DNA of 36,080 nucleotides, taken from NCBI GenBank assembly GCA_017417055.1, contig JAFPZX010000076.1:1-36080 (forward strand), given 5' to 3'. Below the pieces are notes generated by a model. The model was not told the origin of the DNA, ran no database searches, and saw only the letters and a list, made by a program, of their open reading frames with translations. Positions 33,123-36,080 of the stretch are shown here, in pieces (the first letter of the stretch is position 1; every line of letters begins with the position of its first letter). The translations under genes were made by a program, and so were the position numbers. This DNA comes from Anaerolineaceae bacterium (GTDB lineage Bacteria; Chloroflexota; Anaerolineae; Anaerolineales; Anaerolineaceae).

Positions 33123-33803
33123 TTACAATTGTTTTGATTTTATTTTTTTATAATAGTTTTTTTTGAAATTCCTGTAATTTTCAAAAAAATCATTTTCTGA
33201 TTGAGAAAAGTTATGATGTTCAGCCTTCAGATCGAGCATTTCCATAGTGCATAACAAATCAGCAACCTGAAACAGTCTGTAATCAACTGGTTTCACTTTT
33301 CTCATTTCAACATTTGAAAACAGCGTATTAAAAACAGATGTCAGAATTTTTGTTAACTGTGTCTGACCATTGTCATAATAAATTATCAATTTATCATAAG
33401 AATACCAGAAATCCATGTGCGATTGAATCTCTTTGGATATCTCTTTGCTTAATTTTGCAGTTAATTCAATTTCACCGGAACATTCGGATTTATTAACTTT
33501 TATAGTCATATATGAAATCGATGCCCTAATTGTAAAATAATACAAAATATTAAACAGATGTTTTCTCTCATCTACTGTATGATTTTTGTAATTATTTTCC
33601 CGACGAATCAGCGGTCCAACATGAATTGCATGGTTTTTCCAGCCATAATTCAGTATATGTTCTTCCATAACTTTAATTATGTCTTGAATTTCTTTATTTT
33701 GATCGTGCAGAACCATGGTGACAAGATAATAAGGTGCCCTATAATCATAAAGGCCAAAATCTCCTGATTCATCAATAAAGCAGCTCAATATCTTTTCTGC
33801 CAT
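33123..33803 (-). CDS. DUF3800 protein
   Basis: A 226-residue soluble protein with the DUF3800 opening CFIDESGDFG (Asp11, Glu12, Asp15) and the closing VKPVDYRLFQVADLLC. These acidic residues resemble an RNase H-like metal site; the family's activity is not established and it is frequent in mobile and defence-rich regions. I chose ATG 33803 (MAEKILSC), as AGGA lies 6 bases before it; an earlier in-frame ATG at 33887 lies inside the structured leader. It is AT-rich compared with the housekeeping genes here, consistent with transfer. It has its own promoter. Confidence 0.88.
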   Translation of the reverse strand: MAEKILSCFIDESGDFGLYDYRAPYYLVTMVLHDQNKEIQDIIKVMEEHILNYGWKNHAIHVGPLIRRENNYKNHTVDERKHLFNILYYFTIRASISYMTIKVNKSECSGEIELTAKLSKEISKEIQSHMDFWYSYDKLIIYYDNGQTQLTKILTSVFNTLFSNVEMRKVKPVDYRLFQVADLLCTMEMLDLKAEHHNFSQSENDFFENYRNFKKNYYKKIKSKQL

Positions 33804-33827
33804 ATACGTTCCTGATATATAAAAATA

Positions 33828-33892
33828 GCGGGGGATTCCCCCGCCTTCGGTGGACCAGGGTCTTTCGACCAGCCCGAACAGTTTCAAACTGT
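33828..33892 (-). ncRNA. candidate structured RNA leader of the DUF3800 gene
   Basis: Read on the minus strand: hairpin 1 ACAGTT-TGA-AACTGT (33892-33878). Then a stem TTCGG/CCGAA (33878-33874 with 33850-33846) encloses GGTC-GAAA-GACC (33870-33859), a GNRA-capped hairpin. Then GCGGGGG-AAT-CCCCCGC (33844-33828), followed by TATTTTTATAT. The promoter places the transcript start just before hairpin 1, so the element is transcribed. Several conserved RNA motifs named DUF3800-I and onwards have been reported next to this gene family; whether this is one of them needs a covariance search. Confidence 0.6.
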
Positions 33893-33898
33893 ACTTAT

Positions 33899-33927
33899 AG
33901 TTTACAGATTTTTTATCAATTTGTCAA
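33899..33927 (-). promoter_or_regulatory. promoter of the DUF3800 transcript
   Basis: TTGACA (33922-33927), a 17-bp spacer and TAAACT (33899-33904) on the minus strand. The predicted start falls about seven bases on, right before the first leader hairpin. Confidence 0.85.
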
Positions 33928-33980
33928 GTCTTTTTTTTTCGTTTTCTATTATATTCCACAATATTAATGGTGTCATTCAC

Positions 33981-34058
33981 TTCTCCGCCCCAAAGATCCC
34001 GGAGAACAGCCGGAGGAACAGATCCTCGCCAAAACTCCCGGGGTGTTGTGTATTGCAT
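33981..34058. repeat. ~75-bp direct repeat, copy 3
   Basis: It begins TTCTCCGCCCCAAAGATCCC and ends GTATTGCAT. It lies upstream of the DUF3800 promoter, so copies 2 and 3 bracket the complete DUF3800 unit (promoter, leader, gene). Copies 1 and 2 bracket the AlbA_2 gene in the same way. Confidence 0.88.
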
Positions 34059-34149
34059 AAAATTTTAATTTCCTATGCGTGCAAATGATTGTTGCATATA
34101 TAAATGAGTTTTTTATCACTTCAGCCATGTTTTTTCGGATGGTTTTACT

Positions 34150-34331
34150 CTCCGGGGACTGGACCGCTTGCGGGCCTGTACCCGTCTCACGAACACAGCG
34201 GATAGTCAAACGGGTCTGCGGATGGAGTGCATCAAACCTGAGATGGGATGTTGCGGACAATGATGTGGGAGGCTTTTTATGAGCGAGGCTATGAATGGGG
34301 TACAGGCCCGCAAGCGGTCCAGTTCCCCGAG
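34150..34331. repeat. 26-bp perfect inverted repeat with 114-bp spacer
   Basis: 34158-34183 (ACTGGACCGCTTGCGGGCCT and on) is the exact reverse complement of 34298-34323. Partial matching extends to 34150 and 34331. The spacer has no gene. The right arm ends 30 bp before the IS66 left end. Confidence 0.9.
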
Positions 34332-34489
34332 ACGCACAAGGGAGAAAGCACGCGAAGGCAGGTAAGCGTCAAATAGAAGACGGATTGAAAAGAGTGTAGA
34401 AAAAGGGCATACTCTAAAGATGTCTCAAGATTTCTACGAGAATTTCATAGAAATCTCGAGAAACCTATGAAAGCAGTAAGGAGTATGGC

Positions 34490-34845
34490 ATGGAAAAGGG
34501 AAAATATACTCTGAATTCGGCAAAACACGCATCGAAAATGGCCGAATAGCGGATTCGGATTGGGGAATGTCGGAACAGTGGGAAAACTGTAAGAAACTGG
34601 TGTAAAGAGAATCACAATTCAGTAAAAACATACTACAGATGGCAGCGCAGCGGATCATCTGGGATGTTGAATCAGAAAACAGGTCTATCGAGCCCCAAAA
34701 AACAGGAGAGATCGAATTTGCGGAAACTCCACTAATCAGAATAGAATCAGATTCTCAGCAAGCAATGATTGTGATCCGAAATGGAAACTGGCAGATCGAG
34801 TTACAAAACAATGCGAATCCGGCGCTCATCAAACAGATCATGTAA
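34490..34845 (+). pseudogene. tnpA: IS66 tnpA, with in-frame TAG and a frameshift
   Basis: The ATG at 34490 has AAGGAG six bases before it. It reads MEKGKYTLNSAKHASKMAE, a TAG at 34547-34549 (where relatives have Trp), then RIRIGECRNSGKTVRNWCKE and KTYYRWQR. A frame change near 34645 leads to RIIWDVESENRSIEPQKTGE and the C-terminus. This is the helix-turn-helix accessory protein of IS66 elements. Confidence 0.75.
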
Positions 34846-34858
34846 ATGGTGGTGCAGA

Positions 34859-35200
34859 ATGTTTGACCCATCAAAAGCCAAGCATGTTATATATCGCAAT
34901 CGGATACACGGGATTGACGGACTGACCGGAGTGATTGCAAACACATTCCATCAAAATCCGCAGAGCAATTCACTGTTTTTGTTTTGCGGGCGAAAGAAGG
35001 ACCGGATCAAAGGTTTGTATTGGGATAGCGACGGATATATACTGTTGTACAAGAGACTGGAGATCAGGCGGTATCAATGGCCGCGCAACGAAAGTGAGCT
35101 GAAATAACTAACACCACAGCAATTCCGCTGGCTGATGGAAGGCTTGAGTATATACGTGAAAAAAGCGATTCGACCGATACAGGAATTATTTACATATTAG
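34859..35200 (+). pseudogene. tnpB: IS66 tnpB, with in-frame TAA
   Basis: MFDPSKAKHVIYRNRIHGID, LFLFCGRKKDRIKGLYWD and GYILLYKRLEIRRYQWP are diagnostic of IS66 TnpB. TAA at 35105-35107 interrupts it, and the frame continues as LTPQQFRWLMEGLSIYVKKA to a TAG at 35200. The total of 113 codons is the family's usual length, so a single codon changed. Confidence 0.85.
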
Positions 35201-35243
35201 ACGAACCTTAACAAATAATAGTATCCGGAGAGAAGCAGCCGGA

Positions 35244-35576
35244 GAGACGACAGTCAAAGAACACAAACGCAAGAAATATGTAACCAATCCGGATAATCTG
35301 CCTGAAAATATCGAAGCAGAGGTTATTGACAAGGATTTATCCGAAACAGAACGCATCTGTAATCAGTGCGGCGGTGAATTAACAGAAATCGATGTGGATG
35401 TTGACCCGAAAGTGAAGCTGGTTCCGGCAAAATTCAACATTGCCGAAACTCGTACGCACTCATATAAATGCTTTGAATGTGATAAAAACAACGCTGGAGG
35501 TTCTCAGAGAACCGGGACGGAAAGCGCAGAGCAAAGTTATATGTGGCTTTACCGTACTGGTTCTCAGCATATTTAA
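35244..35576 (+). pseudogene. tnpC: IS66 transposase (tnpC) fragment
   Basis: The frame reads KEHKRKKYVTNPDNLPENIE, ERICNQCGGELTEI and RTHSYKCFECDKN, the zinc-ribbon region of IS66 transposases, then jumps to AEQSYMWLYRTG, a downstream motif. The N-terminal part, the middle and the DDE catalytic region after the jump are missing. It cannot be active. Confidence 0.85.
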
Positions 35577-35584
35577 CTGCAATA

Positions 35585-36080
35585 TTAACTGCTTTGTTCC
35601 GCTGCTAATTGTCCGCAGCCTGCATCAATATCGATTCCTCTTTTCAAACGAACGGTACACGGTATACCGTTTTTATCCAAAACGGATTTAAAGCTCTGTA
35701 ACCTGTCCTGGTCCGCACCGCTGCCTTCATATTTTTTTGTGTCATTGAGCGGGATAAGATTCACTTGGCAGGACATTCCTTTGAGATGCCTGCATAACAG
35801 ATCAGCATTCTCATAATCGTCATTCAAACCATGGATAAGCGTATATTCAAACAGAATTCTCCTTTCTGTTTTCTCTGTATAATTCCTGCAGGCTTCGAGC
35901 AGGCTCTCAAGGGGATATTTTTTGTTTGCGGGGATGATCCGATCACGGACAGTGTTGCTGGGCGCATGTAAAGAAACTGCAAGGTTGACCTGATGTTTTT
36001 CTGCAGTAAACTGTTCAATGCGCGGTACGATCCCTACGGTTGAAATCGTGATCTTTCGTTCACTGAAACCCATACCTTTC
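35585..36080 (-). CDS. rlmN: 23S rRNA (and tRNA) adenine-C2 methyltransferase RlmN, 3' part
   Basis: A radical SAM enzyme that methylates A2503 of 23S rRNA. Only the C-terminal half is in the window: KITISTVGIVPRIEQF, VNLAVSLHAPSN, CQVNLIPLND, and RGIDIDAGCGQLA with the catalytic Cys near the end. The frame is open to the right edge, and the upstream bases still encode RlmN-like GMGFSERK, so the start lies outside. The gene runs convergently toward the IS66 remnant, with 8 bp between. Confidence 0.95.
   Translation of the reverse strand, partial: KGMGFSERKITISTVGIVPRIEQFTAEKHQVNLAVSLHAPSNTVRDRIIPANKKYPLESLLEACRNYTEKTERRILFEYTLIHGLNDDYENADLLCRHLKGMSCQVNLIPLNDTKKYEGSGADQDRLQSFKSVLDKNGIPCTVRLKRGIDIDAGCGQLAAEQSS

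Larger units (their letters stand above)
34362..35579 (+). mobile_element. degenerate IS66-family element
   Basis: GTAAGCGTC at 34362-34370 matches the typical IS66 terminus. Three genes follow in the family order, all damaged: tnpA (34490-34845), tnpB (34859-35200) and a tnpC fragment (35244-35576). No matching right terminus is seen before rlmN, so that end is lost. The right border given here is approximate. Confidence 0.85.

Noticed and set aside
31554-34058. Direct repeats as integron attC sites
   Set aside because: They lack the RYYYAAC/GTTRRRY core boxes and the long imperfect palindrome of attC, and no integrase is present in the window.
30561-35200. Reassignment of TAA or TAG as sense codons
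   Set aside because: In-frame stops occur only in the decaying island, while intact genes elsewhere end normally with TAA and TAG, for example 16996-17547 and lepA.

Overview
The window looks like the chromosome of a Chloroflexota bacterium, most likely Anaerolineae. This is inferred, not proven, from three things: tandem Chlor_Arch_YYY (DUF2298) membrane proteins, a family known mainly from Chloroflexi and some archaea; Thr/Pro-rich linkers of the TPTDTPV type after a membrane anchor; and several families of intergenic repeats. Most genes are ordinary and intact, but positions 30561-35580 are visibly decaying.

Layout. 1-516 has no convincing gene and holds several strong inverted repeats. 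517-3260 (minus strand) carries a Nudix hydrolase, a histidine-kinase-like protein and cytidylate kinase. 3411-14782 (minus) is a compact six-gene envelope-glycan operon. In transcription order it encodes a flippase-like LPG-synthase-TM protein, a GT4 glycosyltransferase, a large GT39-like protein, two tandem DUF2298 proteins and a TIGR03663/Agl23-like protein. 14893-16692 is lepA. 16996-19128 (plus) holds a small secreted protein and an AAA/DUF4143 ATPase. 19137-25800 (minus) holds an Hsp70-like protein, an SGNH-hydrolase-like lipid-anchored or membrane-anchored protein, a DUF212 PAP2-like protein, xseB, an HTH/nucleotidyltransferase toxin-antitoxin-like pair lying between xseB and xseA, xseA, and rnhA. 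26068-30514 (plus) holds a polytopic GT-C-like membrane protein, ddl and a SAM methyltransferase.

The accessory stretch 30561-35580 holds five things: an AbrB-like antitoxin with a very clear promoter/operator and a toxin interrupted by an in-frame TAA; remnants of a Phd/Doc pair; an AlbA_2-domain gene with an internal deletion; an intact DUF3800 gene; and an IS66 element with both ends of its gene set damaged. The DUF3800 gene is preceded by a consensus promoter and a multi-hairpin leader. Three copies of a direct repeat of roughly 75 bp lie between the genes here, so that two single-gene modules are each bracketed by the repeat. The window ends inside rlmN (minus).

The best candidates for undescribed biology are: (1) the DUF3800 gene with its structured leader; (2) the repeat-bracketed single-gene modules; (3) degenerate arrays with an exact 7-bp period that begin at or within a few bases of stop codons at four places, with a fifth, similar array in an intergenic region; (4) the six-gene glycan operon built around two Chlor_Arch_YYY paralogues. 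The repeats at 1124-1209, 17667-17705 and 29510-29796 share REP-like hairpins built on GGACAGT/GGACGGTT and are probably one family of dispersed elements.
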